Assembly: GCA_002477905.1 (NCBI GenBank)
Contig: DLLB01000062.1
Location: 694-11,226, forward strand
DNA from: Clostridiales bacterium UBA7573
GTDB lineage: Bacteria; Bacillota; Clostridia; Oscillospirales; CAG-272
Length of the DNA: 10,533 nt
Direction: 5' to 3'
Shown: positions 1 to 6,463 of the stretch, one piece after another
Numbering within the stretch: position 1 is the stretch's first letter
Layout: the number at the start of each line of letters is the position of its first letter
Notes under the pieces: generated by a model
What the model was told of the DNA's origin: nothing
What the model saw: the letters and a program-made list of their open reading frames with translations, nothing else
Databases searched by the model: none
Program-made: the position numbers and the translations under genes

Positions 1-54
1 ATTTTCCGCGCTTTGTAAACCCCCCTGCAAAAATTATTTACATTCGCGCCTGCG

Positions 55-232
55 CTTGCGGAAAACCGTCTCCCTCCTTTTGCGGTTTTTCTCTTTGGAT
101 CTGCAAAAGGCGCCGCTTTTCCCGCCGTTTGGCGGACCGTTTCCCGTTTTCCCGCCATTTCCTCGTTTCTTCCTGTTTTTTCCCTCTTTTTCCGCCCTCC
201 ACACTTCGCCACCTTTTTTCTTTTCCTTTCGC
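55..232. other. Pyrimidine-rich non-coding stretch upstream of spoIIE
   Basis: The + strand here is dominated by C and T runs (many TTTTC, CCCG and TTTCC blocks), so the - strand is strongly purine-rich. A small hairpin, CCGCC-GTTT-GGCGG, lies at 122-135 and is not followed by a clean T run. I see no convincing gene in 1-369. Open frames on both strands have repetitive, basic or Phe/Pro-rich translations typical of biased sequence, and they lack ribosome binding sites. The stretch may hold the end of an upstream transcript or a regulatory region, but nothing in it is decisive. Confidence 0.5.
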
Positions 233-239
233 GTACAAT
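205..239 (+). promoter_or_regulatory. Candidate Spo0A-controlled promoter of spoIIE
   Basis: A -10-like TACAAT is at 234-239. TTCGCCA at 205-211 matches the reverse complement of the Spo0A box consensus TGNCGAA. A poor -35 (TCGCCA, 206-211) overlaps this box with a 22-base spacer. Known Spo0A-activated sigma-A promoters such as B. subtilis spoIIG and spoIIE have abnormally long spacers (about 21-22 bases) with 0A boxes at the -35 region, so the arrangement fits. Only one box is seen, and a single 7-mer with a free position can occur by chance. The implied start near 246 would give a 5' leader of about 125 bases. Confidence 0.35.
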
Positions 240-369
240 AAGAAGTACGAAGAAACGGGGAGAAGCCGGCTTTTTGCAAAATTCTGACCGGCAAAAGGGA
301 TGCAGACGTACCGGAGGGGAGGTCCTTGCGTGCCGTATTCCCCGAAAAGCACAAAGGAGATGCAAAACA

Positions 370-2643
370 ATGGAGAAAGAGATGCGGACAAGCATCCGTT
401 TGCCGGAATCTGCGGGAAAGATCGCGCAGGCGGTCGCGGGCAGAGTCGGGATGTTTCTGATCGCGGCGTTGCTCGGACGGGCGGGGATGCCGTTTGGCGG
501 GTATCCGCTTGGGATCGCGTGGATCTGCGCGGTGCAGGCGTATCCACTGTACGCGCTGGGCGGCGCGTTGGTTTCGGCGGTGTTTGTCGGGCGCGTCGGA
601 TGGATTCTGGCGCTCTGCACCGGCGGCGGGATGCTTTTGCGGTACTTATTTTGCAGATTGGGGATGCATATGGGCAAGCAGGACAAGCTGTTTGCGGAGC
701 CGGTGCGATTCCGGATCTTCTGCGCGGCGCTTGCGGCGGCGTTCTTTGCGTTATACCGCCTGGCGGCGGGGAATTTCCGTACTTACGATCTGATCGGGAC
801 CGCCTTTTCGGTGGCGGTGGCAGGCGCGTGCGCCGGATTGTTTTCCCTTGCCGCGCAAAAGACCAATGTCGCATTGCGGAAATTACAGCCGATCGGACTG
901 CTGTGCGCCTTTGCGGCGGTGGTCTACGCCTGCGGCGACGCCGCTTGGTTCGGATTTTCCCCGCGGAATCTGCTTGCGTTTTTTGGATTGCTGTACGCCG
1001 GATGGCGTTACGGCGCACTGGGCGGCTCGGTTGCGGGACTGACGCTTGGATTGTTGTGCAAGATCGCGCTGGCGCCGGGCTTTTCGCTTGCGGGACTGCT
1101 GTTTGGCTTGTTAAAGAAGCTCCATGCGCCGCTTGCGGCGGCGTGGGCGGTGTGTGTGTGCGCCATGTATGTGATCTACACGCAGGGACTGCTCGTTTTT
1201 TACGGACTGTTGCCCGATCTTGCGTTCGCCTGCGGACTTTTTCTGCTGTATTTGCGTTTTGCAAGGCTCCAAAACGCATCGGAAGCCAAAGAAGCGCCGG
1301 TGACGCGGCGCACAGAGCTTTTGCGGGTGCAGAATGATGAAACGACGCGCCGGATGCAGGCGCTGACAGAATCGCTTGCTTCACTTTCCGGCGTGTGCGC
1401 CGGCGTATCGGCGCATATGCAGAAGCCAAGCGTGTATCGGGTACGGCAGGGATGCGACCGGTCTTTGCGGGAATTCTGCGGAAGTTGTCCGCACAGCGCA
1501 GATTGCGAAGCGGCAAGCCCGACGCAGCTTGTCGCAACCATCGGCAGTGCGTCGGACGCGCTTTCCCGCGGTGCGGCGCCTCTGCCGCCCGCCGCCTGCA
1601 CACGCAAGGAGGAATGGCGCGATCAACTGCAAACCTTGTACGCCAAGATGCTGACCCGTGCGCAGGAGGGCAACAAAGCGGAGATTTTCGCACTGGATTA
1701 CGCGGCGCTTTCGCGCCTGTTGCAGGACGCGATGGCGCAAAGCGAAACAGAATTTCTGCCCGATCCCGAAAAAACGCGCGCCGCCCGCAGTGCGGCGGCG
1801 TTCCTCGGATTTTCTGCCGGAAACTTAACCGTGTACGGCAAACGGGCAATCAGCGTGGCGGCAGAGGGGGTGGAGGCGCGGCTCTCTGTTGCCAGGGAAA
1901 CGGAACTGCATCGGGTATTGTCGGAGATCTGCGGCGTAGAGCTGACGGACGCGGTATACACAGAGGAGGACGGCGTGTGGATGATGCGGATGCGGCGCAA
2001 GCCGATCTTGCAGGCACAATTTGCAAAGGCAGGAGAAACCAAAGCGGGAGAAACGATTTCGGGAGATGTGGCGTCAATGTACACCCGGCAGGATCAGCAT
2101 TTGTTTGCATTGATCAGCGACGGGATGGGGAGCGGACAGGACGCGGCGATCAGCGCACAGATCTGTCGGGTTTTCTTGGAGAAGCTGCTGGGTGCGGGCG
2201 GAAGCCGCGTTTTGACGCTGGAAATGCTCAATGATTTTATCCGAAGCCGGAATACGGAAAATTTTGCGACGGTCGATCTGCTGGACGTGGATCTTCTGAC
2301 CGGTGAGGGGACGTTTTTGAAAAGCGGCGCCGCGCCGTCGTTTGTCCTGCGCGGCGGACGGCTGTTCAAGATCACTTCCAACAGTATTCCGGTCGGCATT
2401 TCCAAGCGGCTCAACGCAGAGGAGATCGCGTTCGATCTGGAGGCGAAAGATGTGGTGGTGATGTTCAGCGACGGGATTGCGTCTACGTTTGAAGAAAGCG
2501 CGTGGTTGTTGCAGTTGCTGACGCATGAATGGGTGGACGACCTTTCCGTTATGGCGCAGAAGATCATTTTGCGCGCGCATCTGGTCAATCCGCATGCCGA
2601 TGATATGACCGTCGCGCTTCTGCGGCTTGCGGAAGCGGTTTAA
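370..2643 (+). CDS. spoIIE: Stage II sporulation protein E (SpoIIE), PP2C-type serine phosphatase
   Basis: A membrane phosphatase of the asymmetric septum that dephosphorylates the anti-anti-sigma factor SpoIIAA and so releases sigma F in the forespore. The 757-residue product has the family architecture: a hydrophobic N-terminal half (about residues 20-297, roughly ten membrane spans), a cytoplasmic linker/regulatory region (about 300-550), and a C-terminal PP2C/SpoIIE domain (about 555-757). Metal-site motifs are visible: GDVASMY (565-571), ISDGMGSG (582-589), FSDGI (699-703) and ADDMTV (743-748), with Asp584, Asp701 and Asp745 the likely ligands. A cysteine cluster (C362, C370, C373, C379) lies in the linker. 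Length is slightly below the 827 residues of B. subtilis. The ATG at 370 follows AAAGGAGA (353-360) at good spacing; the in-frame region upstream has no credible start. It is monocistronic as far as can be seen. Confidence 0.95.
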   Translation: MEKEMRTSIRLPESAGKIAQAVAGRVGMFLIAALLGRAGMPFGGYPLGIAWICAVQAYPLYALGGALVSAVFVGRVGWILALCTGGGMLLRYLFCRLGMHMGKQDKLFAEPVRFRIFCAALAAAFFALYRLAAGNFRTYDLIGTAFSVAVAGACAGLFSLAAQKTNVALRKLQPIGLLCAFAAVVYACGDAAWFGFSPRNLLAFFGLLYAGWRYGALGGSVAGLTLGLLCKIALAPGFSLAGLLFGLLKKLHAPLAAAWAVCVCAMYVIYTQGLLVFYGLLPDLAFACGLFLLYLRFARLQNASEAKEAPVTRRTELLRVQNDETTRRMQALTESLASLSGVCAGVSAHMQKPSVYRVRQGCDRSLREFCGSCPHSADCEAASPTQLVATIGSASDALSRGAAPLPPAACTRKEEWRDQLQTLYAKMLTRAQEGNKAEIFALDYAALSRLLQDAMAQSETEFLPDPEKTRAARSAAAFLGFSAGNLTVYGKRAISVAAEGVEARLSVARETELHRVLSEICGVELTDAVYTEEDGVWMMRMRRKPILQAQFAKAGETKAGETISGDVASMYTRQDQHLFALISDGMGSGQDAAISAQICRVFLEKLLGAGGSRVLTLEMLNDFIRSRNTENFATVDLLDVDLLTGEGTFLKSGAAPSFVLRGGRLFKITSNSIPVGISKRLNAEEIAFDLEAKDVVVMFSDGIASTFEESAWLLQLLTHEWVDDLSVMAQKIILRAHLVNPHADDMTVALLRLAEAV

Positions 2644-2657
2644 GGAATGCGGCTTTT

Positions 2658-2675
2658 CCGGAGGGTTCCCTCCGG
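2658..2675 (+). terminator. GC-rich hairpin after spoIIE, possible weak terminator
   Basis: CCGGAGG (2658-2664) and CCTCCGG (2669-2675) form a perfect 7-bp stem with loop GTTC, starting 14 bases after the spoIIE stop. The following bases (CTTCCTCC) are not a true T run, so intrinsic termination would be weak. A second hairpin, TGCGGGG (2739-2745) with CCCCGCA (2760-2766), lies further down the same 222-base gap. No gene is visible in 2644-2865. Confidence 0.35.
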
Positions 2676-2805
2676 CTTCCTCCAAAACGCGATGGGGAAC
2701 AGCGGCGCATGCCTGTTTTAGCAGGAACGCTTTTGGGTTGCGGGGCGGATTTTCAACGTCCCCGCATGCCATTTTGCCGCCTTCCTTGCCGCTCGTATCT
2801 TTGCC

Positions 2806-2834
2806 TTGACAAGGGCGGGAAGATGTGATACAAT
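2806..2834 (+). promoter_or_regulatory. Sigma-A promoter of the ABC transporter/PPTase operon
   Basis: A perfect -35, TTGACA (2806-2811), is separated by 17 bases from TACAAT (2829-2834). TG at 2826-2827 plus one base makes an extended -10. Transcription should start near 2841, giving a leader of about 25 bases before the ATG at 2866. AGGAGG (2853-2858) is the ribosome binding site. This is a strong housekeeping promoter with no obvious operator, so the operon is probably transcribed in vegetative cells independently of spoIIE. Confidence 0.85.
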
Positions 2835-2865
2835 AGCGGCAGAAAGGCTTTGAGGAGGACGGAAT

Positions 2866-3579
2866 ATGTTAGAAATTACGCATTTGACCAAGGTATACGG
2901 CGATTACAAGGCAGTGGACGATCTGACGCTGACCATCGCGCCGGGGGAAATTTACGGGTTCATCGGACACAACGGCGCAGGCAAGACCACCACGCTCAAA
3001 TGCTGTACGGGAATTCTGGATTTTGAAGAAGGCTCGATTACCGTGGGCGGCGTTTCGGTTCAGGACGATCCGCTTGCCTGCAAAAAACAGATGGCATACA
3101 TTCCGGACAATCCCGATCTGTATCCGTTTTTATCCGGCATCCGGTATCTGCGGTTTGTGGCGAACGTTTACGGCACGCCGATGAAAACCGCCGAGGAACG
3201 CATTGCGACCTACGCGGACACGTTTGAACTCACCAAGGATCTGGCACAGCCGATCTCGGCATATTCGCATGGCATGCGGCAGAAGCTGGCGATCATTGCC
3301 GCGTGGATGCACGCGCCGAAGCTGATTTTGATGGATGAGCCGTTCGTGGGGCTGGATCCGATCGCTTCCTATAAGTTAAAAGAGATGATGCACGCGCATT
3401 GTGAAAACGGCGGGGCGATCTTTTTCTCCACGCACGTTCTGGACGTGGCGGAGAAGTTGTGCGACAAAGTGGCGATCATCAAAGGCGGCAAGCTGGTGGC
3501 AAACGGGACGATGGACAGCGTGCGCGGCGATGAATCTCTGGAATCCGTATTTCTGGAACTGGAGGACAAAGCACAATGA
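2866..3579 (+). CDS. ABC transporter ATP-binding protein (ABC-2/EcsA-like exporter)
   Basis: The 237-residue nucleotide-binding subunit should hydrolyse ATP at the cytoplasmic face to power the membrane protein encoded next. All core motifs are present: Walker A GHNGAGKT (34-41), signature YSHGMRQ (133-139), Walker B LILMDEP (153-159) with Glu158, D-loop GLD (162-164) and switch His190. The Q-loop position reads AYIPDNP (77-83), so the usual Gln appears replaced by Asp81; such changes occur in EcsA/YtrB-like ATPases. Length is normal for the family. The start is fixed by AGGAGG (2853-2858) seven bases upstream of ATG. Its stop overlaps the permease start (ATGA), implying translational coupling. 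The substrate cannot be deduced; drug, peptide, lipid or protein-secretion-related export are all possible. Confidence 0.93.
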   Translation: MLEITHLTKVYGDYKAVDDLTLTIAPGEIYGFIGHNGAGKTTTLKCCTGILDFEEGSITVGGVSVQDDPLACKKQMAYIPDNPDLYPFLSGIRYLRFVANVYGTPMKTAEERIATYADTFELTKDLAQPISAYSHGMRQKLAIIAAWMHAPKLILMDEPFVGLDPIASYKLKEMMHAHCENGGAIFFSTHVLDVAEKLCDKVAIIKGGKLVANGTMDSVRGDESLESVFLELEDKAQ

Positions 3580-5201
3580 TCCGGTTGTTACTGGGGATTC
3601 GTCTGCGCGCGTTGTTCGCGCCGCGCAGTCAGAAGCAAAAGAAATCCGACCGCGCGTCCCGCGGCGGCAAGATCGCGCTGATCGCATTTCTTGCGGTGTT
3701 CGTTTTGCTTTCCTACGGGATTATGCTGTACGGACTGTTTGCCGGTTTGGCGGCGGCGCTTGCGCAGAGTGAAACGCCATGGCTGTATTTCACGGTCTAT
3801 GCGATCTTCGATCTTCTGCTTTTGTGCGTCGGAACGGCGTTTTTGGCAAAATCACAGCTTTTTGAAGCGACGGACAATGAATTTCTGTTGTCCATGCCGG
3901 TACCGGCGTCTGCCATTCTTCTCAGCCGTCTGCTGACCTTGTATCTGTTGAATCTGGGATTGCATTTGCTTCTCACCGTGCCGATGGTGCTTGCATGGAA
4001 TCGTTACAGTACGTTTGGCGCGCTTGGAATTGTCTCGTTGGTTCTGATTTCGGTGCTGCTGCCGTTATTTGCGCTTGCGCTCGCCGCCTTGCTCGGATGG
4101 GGGCTGTCCGCGCTTTCACGGCATATCCGGAACAAATCGCTGATGACCGTGGTGGCGTCTTTGCTTGCGATCGGCGTGTACATGTTGCTTTTGAACCGTT
4201 CCGAGCAATTGCTTTTGTCGTTTACGGCGCATCAGACGGAAATTGCAGGCTCTTTGCGCTATGCGCTTCCGTTGTATTGGATCGGGCAGGCGCTGGCGGG
4301 GATCAGCGGACGTGCGCTCCTGTTTGCGTCCTTGTTTTTGTTGATTCCCGGCGTGCTGGTGTATCTGTTGATACTGAAAACGCTTTTCCGGCATTTACGG
4401 ATGACCGCAAAGACGGTGCGCGTGGCATACCACGCGACCACAGAGCGTTCCGTTCCCGCGGAGCGGGCGATTTTCCGTGTGCAGATGCGGCGGTTTGTTT
4501 CCTCTCCGACGTTTCTTCTCAACGGCGGCTTTGGCGTGGTGTTGCAGATCGCGCTGGGCGTGTATCTTGTAGCGAAACGCAGTGTGTTTACGGAATTGGT
4601 TGCGGAGCTTGCTGCGGAAGGCGTCGCACTGGGCAAACTGCTGATGCCGCTTGCGGCGCTGACGGTGGGATTCTTGTCCTCGACGGTGCTGATTACGCCG
4701 GCACAGATTGCGATGGAGGGCAAATACATTTGGCTTTTGCAAAGTATGCCGGTATCGCCGGCGCAGATTTTGCGGGCAAAACTGGCGGTGCATGGCGTGC
4801 TGGCAATCCCGGGTGCGATAATCAGCGCGATCCTCTGCGCGATTGCCTTGCCGCTCGGTGTATTTGAGACGATTCTGTTATTGCTTTATGCGCTTGCATT
4901 CTCCGCGTTTTTCGGATTGCTTGGACTTGTGGAAAATCTGCGGCATCCGTATCTGCATTGGCAGAATGAAAATCAAGCGGTGAAAAGCGGACCGGCGGTG
5001 CTGCTGACGATGCTCCTCGGCATGGCGGCGCTGATTCTCGTCGGCGGCATGGGGGTTCTGACGGTGGTACTTGCCAAAACAGCGGACGCCGTGCTTCCGG
5101 CAAGTATTCTGCTATTGTTGCTCCTGTTCGCCGGATGCTTCGGTTTGTGGAAGTGGATTTTCACCCGCGGCTGCCGGATCTTTGCCAAATTGACGATGTG
5201 A
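3576..5201 (+). CDS. ABC exporter membrane subunit (two-half, about 12 spans)
   Basis: A 541-residue, very hydrophobic protein with about twelve predicted spans (roughly 34-62, 72-92, 113-140, 150-178, 188-206, 232-268, 312-333, 354-375, 404-427, 430-452, 474-499, 508-528). It should form the membrane channel driven by the preceding ATPase. The start codon overlaps the ATPase stop (ATGA at 3576-3579). The protein looks internally duplicated: the cytoplasmic stretch ending LLSMPVPASAILLSRL (104-119) recurs as LLQSMPVSPAQILRAKL (387-403), with similar flanking spans. This suggests a fused dimer of an ABC-2-like permease, unlike the shorter ~250-residue permeases. Length and layout resemble clostridial proteins usually named 'putative ABC exporter'. 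No signal peptide, large extracellular loop or peptidase domain is seen, and the substrate is unknown. Confidence 0.85.
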   Translation: MIRLLLGIRLRALFAPRSQKQKKSDRASRGGKIALIAFLAVFVLLSYGIMLYGLFAGLAAALAQSETPWLYFTVYAIFDLLLLCVGTAFLAKSQLFEATDNEFLLSMPVPASAILLSRLLTLYLLNLGLHLLLTVPMVLAWNRYSTFGALGIVSLVLISVLLPLFALALAALLGWGLSALSRHIRNKSLMTVVASLLAIGVYMLLLNRSEQLLLSFTAHQTEIAGSLRYALPLYWIGQALAGISGRALLFASLFLLIPGVLVYLLILKTLFRHLRMTAKTVRVAYHATTERSVPAERAIFRVQMRRFVSSPTFLLNGGFGVVLQIALGVYLVAKRSVFTELVAELAAEGVALGKLLMPLAALTVGFLSSTVLITPAQIAMEGKYIWLLQSMPVSPAQILRAKLAVHGVLAIPGAIISAILCAIALPLGVFETILLLLYALAFSAFFGLLGLVENLRHPYLHWQNENQAVKSGPAVLLTMLLGMAALILVGGMGVLTVVLAKTADAVLPASILLLLLLFAGCFGLWKWIFTRGCRIFAKLTM

Positions 5202-5211
5202 TTTGTCGCGT

Positions 5212-5961
5212 ATGGTTGGGATCTATTATATAATGGAAGAAGAATTTGCGTCCATCCCGTGGGAACCGTTTTTGCCGTTGCTTCCCCCAAAGCGACGGGC
5301 GCAATGCGAACGGCTCAGGCAAACGGAAGATCGGATGCGGTGCGTGTACGGGTGGCTGTTGGTCGCGTATGCGTATGCCGCGTTGTACGCAGGGCACGTC
5401 ATGCCCCCATGGCGGTATGCCGAAAACGGGAAGCCGGATTTTGCAAGATCGGATCCCGCGCCTGCGCCGCAGTCTCAGCTTCTCTCGGAACCGGTCAGAG
5501 TCAGCGCGGCGCAGTTGACGGCATTTGCGCAAACTCTGCCGCGATGGAACGAATCTTCGCCGGAGCGGACGGAACCGATTCCGGCAGAACCGACGGGGAA
5601 GCCGGCAGATACGACGATCGGCGGTTGTGCGGGATTCAGCCTCTCCCATTGCGACGGTGCGATCGCGGCGGCGATCCACACCTGCGGCGCGATCGGCGTG
5701 GATGTGGAAGCGGTACGTCCGTACCGTGCCCGCACGGCACAATGTTTCTGCACGCCGGCGCAGCTTGCGGAGCTTACCGCGCTTTCGCCGGCGCAGGCGG
5801 ATGATCTGTTTACCCGACTCTGGACCTGTAAAGAAGCGTCTGTGAAATTCACGGGCGCCGGAATCGGCGCGCAACTACACACGCCCGCTCTGCCCGCCCG
5901 CTCGTTTCCCATCCGCACAAACGCCTTTTCCGGCTGGCTCTCCGTCTGCATCGGCGAGTGA
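5212..5961 (+). CDS. 4'-phosphopantetheinyl transferase superfamily protein (Sfp-type)
   Basis: The predicted enzyme transfers 4'-phosphopantetheine from coenzyme A to a serine of acyl- or peptidyl-carrier proteins. The 249-residue product shows the family signatures: ENGKPDF (71-77), FSLSH (142-146), the Mg-binding IGVDVE (161-166; Asp164, Glu166) and LWTCKEASVK (203-212; Glu208 and Lys212). An Arg/Asp-rich N-terminal helix (about 28-43) also fits. Between GKP and the SLSH motif, usually only about ten to fifteen residues apart, there is an extra Pro/Ala/Glu/Thr-rich segment of about 55 residues (roughly 79-138). The start is uncertain. ATG 5212 gives the usual N-terminus (VGIYYI), but the ribosome binding site is poor; TTG 5203 and ATG 5233 are alternatives. 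It begins ten bases after the permease stop, so it is probably co-transcribed. No carrier-protein partner is visible nearby. Confidence 0.82.
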   Translation: MVGIYYIMEEEFASIPWEPFLPLLPPKRRAQCERLRQTEDRMRCVYGWLLVAYAYAALYAGHVMPPWRYAENGKPDFARSDPAPAPQSQLLSEPVRVSAAQLTAFAQTLPRWNESSPERTEPIPAEPTGKPADTTIGGCAGFSLSHCDGAIAAAIHTCGAIGVDVEAVRPYRARTAQCFCTPAQLAELTALSPAQADDLFTRLWTCKEASVKFTGAGIGAQLHTPALPARSFPIRTNAFSGWLSVCIGE

Positions 5962-6017
5962 GGGGCACAGGAGGATGCGGGGGGGGCGCGGACTTAAGGA
6001 GAGGGCAAGAAACTATG

Positions 6018-6071
6018 GTTTTGCAAGGGGAGCCTTTTGAAAAAGGCTCCCCTTCCGATCCCCGCGAAAAC
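6018..6071. repeat. Large perfect palindrome, likely dispersed repeat or terminator-like element
   Basis: Arms AAGGGGAGCCTTTT (6025-6038) and AAAAGGCTCCCCTT (6041-6054) are perfect 14-base inverted copies separated by only GA. Flanking GTTTTGC (6018-6024) and GCGAAAAC (6064-6071) can extend the stem with one bulge and a one-sided internal loop. It lies 63 bases after the phosphopantetheinyl transferase stop and before the S10 promoter. No T run follows on either strand, so it is not a textbook intrinsic terminator, although transcripts from the left could still be stopped or stabilised by it. Such symmetry is typical of REP- or MITE-like intergenic repeats. Only one copy is in this window. 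Confidence 0.6.
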
Positions 6072-6151
6072 TTTTGGGCGAAAAAGACGCACGGGAAGAA
6101 CAGGGGACTATCACTTAAATTGTAACTATTTTGTGAATTTATAAAAAAGGG

Positions 6152-6180
6152 TTGACAAAAAATACAAGGTAGTATATAAT
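6152..6180 (+). promoter_or_regulatory. Strong consensus sigma-A promoter of the S10 operon
   Basis: Consensus TTGACA (6152-6157), a 17-base spacer and consensus TATAAT (6175-6180). The preceding 6115-6150 is markedly A/T-rich (runs of A and T just before the -35), as expected of an UP element at a highly expressed ribosomal promoter. The predicted start is near 6187, leaving a leader of about 277 bases before rpsJ. Confidence 0.92.
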
Positions 6181-6186
6181 GGAAAG

Positions 6187-6463
6187 GCTTGATGTGCGAT
6201 GAAGCGGGAGGTGGCCCGGACGGTGTCAGTAAGCCGGAATCGGGGAAATTTCCGCGGAGTATGTCCGATTTTAAATCGGGCGAACAGAAAGTTACTGAGT
6301 ACATTCGCCGTTTGCGGCGAAGTTCCCGGAGTTTGCGTGCTTCCACCATGCGAAATCCGCTTTTTATAGGGGTGAAAAAGAAACACCCGGACGCGTGTTC
6401 AGAAAATTTCTCCTCAATAAATCCGGAATCAAGTCGAAAACGAATGAAGGAGGCAGAAAGCAA
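6187..6463 (+). promoter_or_regulatory. Structured 5' leader of the S10 operon
   Basis: No credible gene is present between the promoter and rpsJ, but many helices can form. TCAGTAA (6226-6232) pairs with TTACTGA (6292-6298). CCGATTT (6265-6271) pairs with AAATCGG (6273-6279), or alternatively with AATCGG (6238-6243). TTCGCCG (6304-6310) pairs with CGGCGAA (6315-6321), or alternatively with GGCGAA (6279-6284). A terminator-like hairpin follows (6327-6365), then GGGTG (6370-6374) with CACCC (6384-6388). CTCCT (6410-6414) could mask AGGAG (6448-6452) in the rpsJ ribosome binding site. Ribosomal operons are often autoregulated through such leaders; in E. coli, L4 controls the S10 leader. The controlling ligand here is unknown. 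Confidence 0.6.
6327..6365 (+). terminator. Intrinsic terminator-like attenuator inside the S10 leader
   Basis: GGAGTTTGCGTG (6328-6339) pairs with CATGCGAAATCC (6347-6358) across a 7-base loop, with one mismatch and two G-U pairs. C6327-G6359 extends the stem. One base later comes TTTTT (6361-6365). It sits about 140 bases after the predicted start and 99 bases before rpsJ, the right place for transcription attenuation of the whole operon. The A/U-rich stem section makes it moderate rather than very strong. Confidence 0.55.

Noticed and set aside
34..354. A 106-codon, very basic open frame on the - strand upstream of spoIIE
   Set aside because: Its Lys/Arg/Gly richness follows from the purine-rich strand, it has no ribosome binding site, and it crosses the probable spoIIE promoter.
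38..1849. A 603-codon open frame on the - strand opposite spoIIE
   Set aside because: It is a shadow of the GC-rich spoIIE coding strand. The translation is Arg/Pro-rich with no recognisable domain, and the + strand product is unmistakably SpoIIE.
6025..6054. Palindrome as an ordinary intrinsic terminator of the ABC/PPTase operon
   Set aside because: Neither strand has a T run directly after the stem (CCGATCCCC follows on +). I kept it as a repeat/terminator-like element instead.
6187..6260. T-box or known metabolite riboswitch in the S10 leader
   Set aside because: I looked for a T-box core and for B12-box-like motifs around GGGAGGTGGC and found no convincing match. The downstream genes also point to ribosomal autoregulation.
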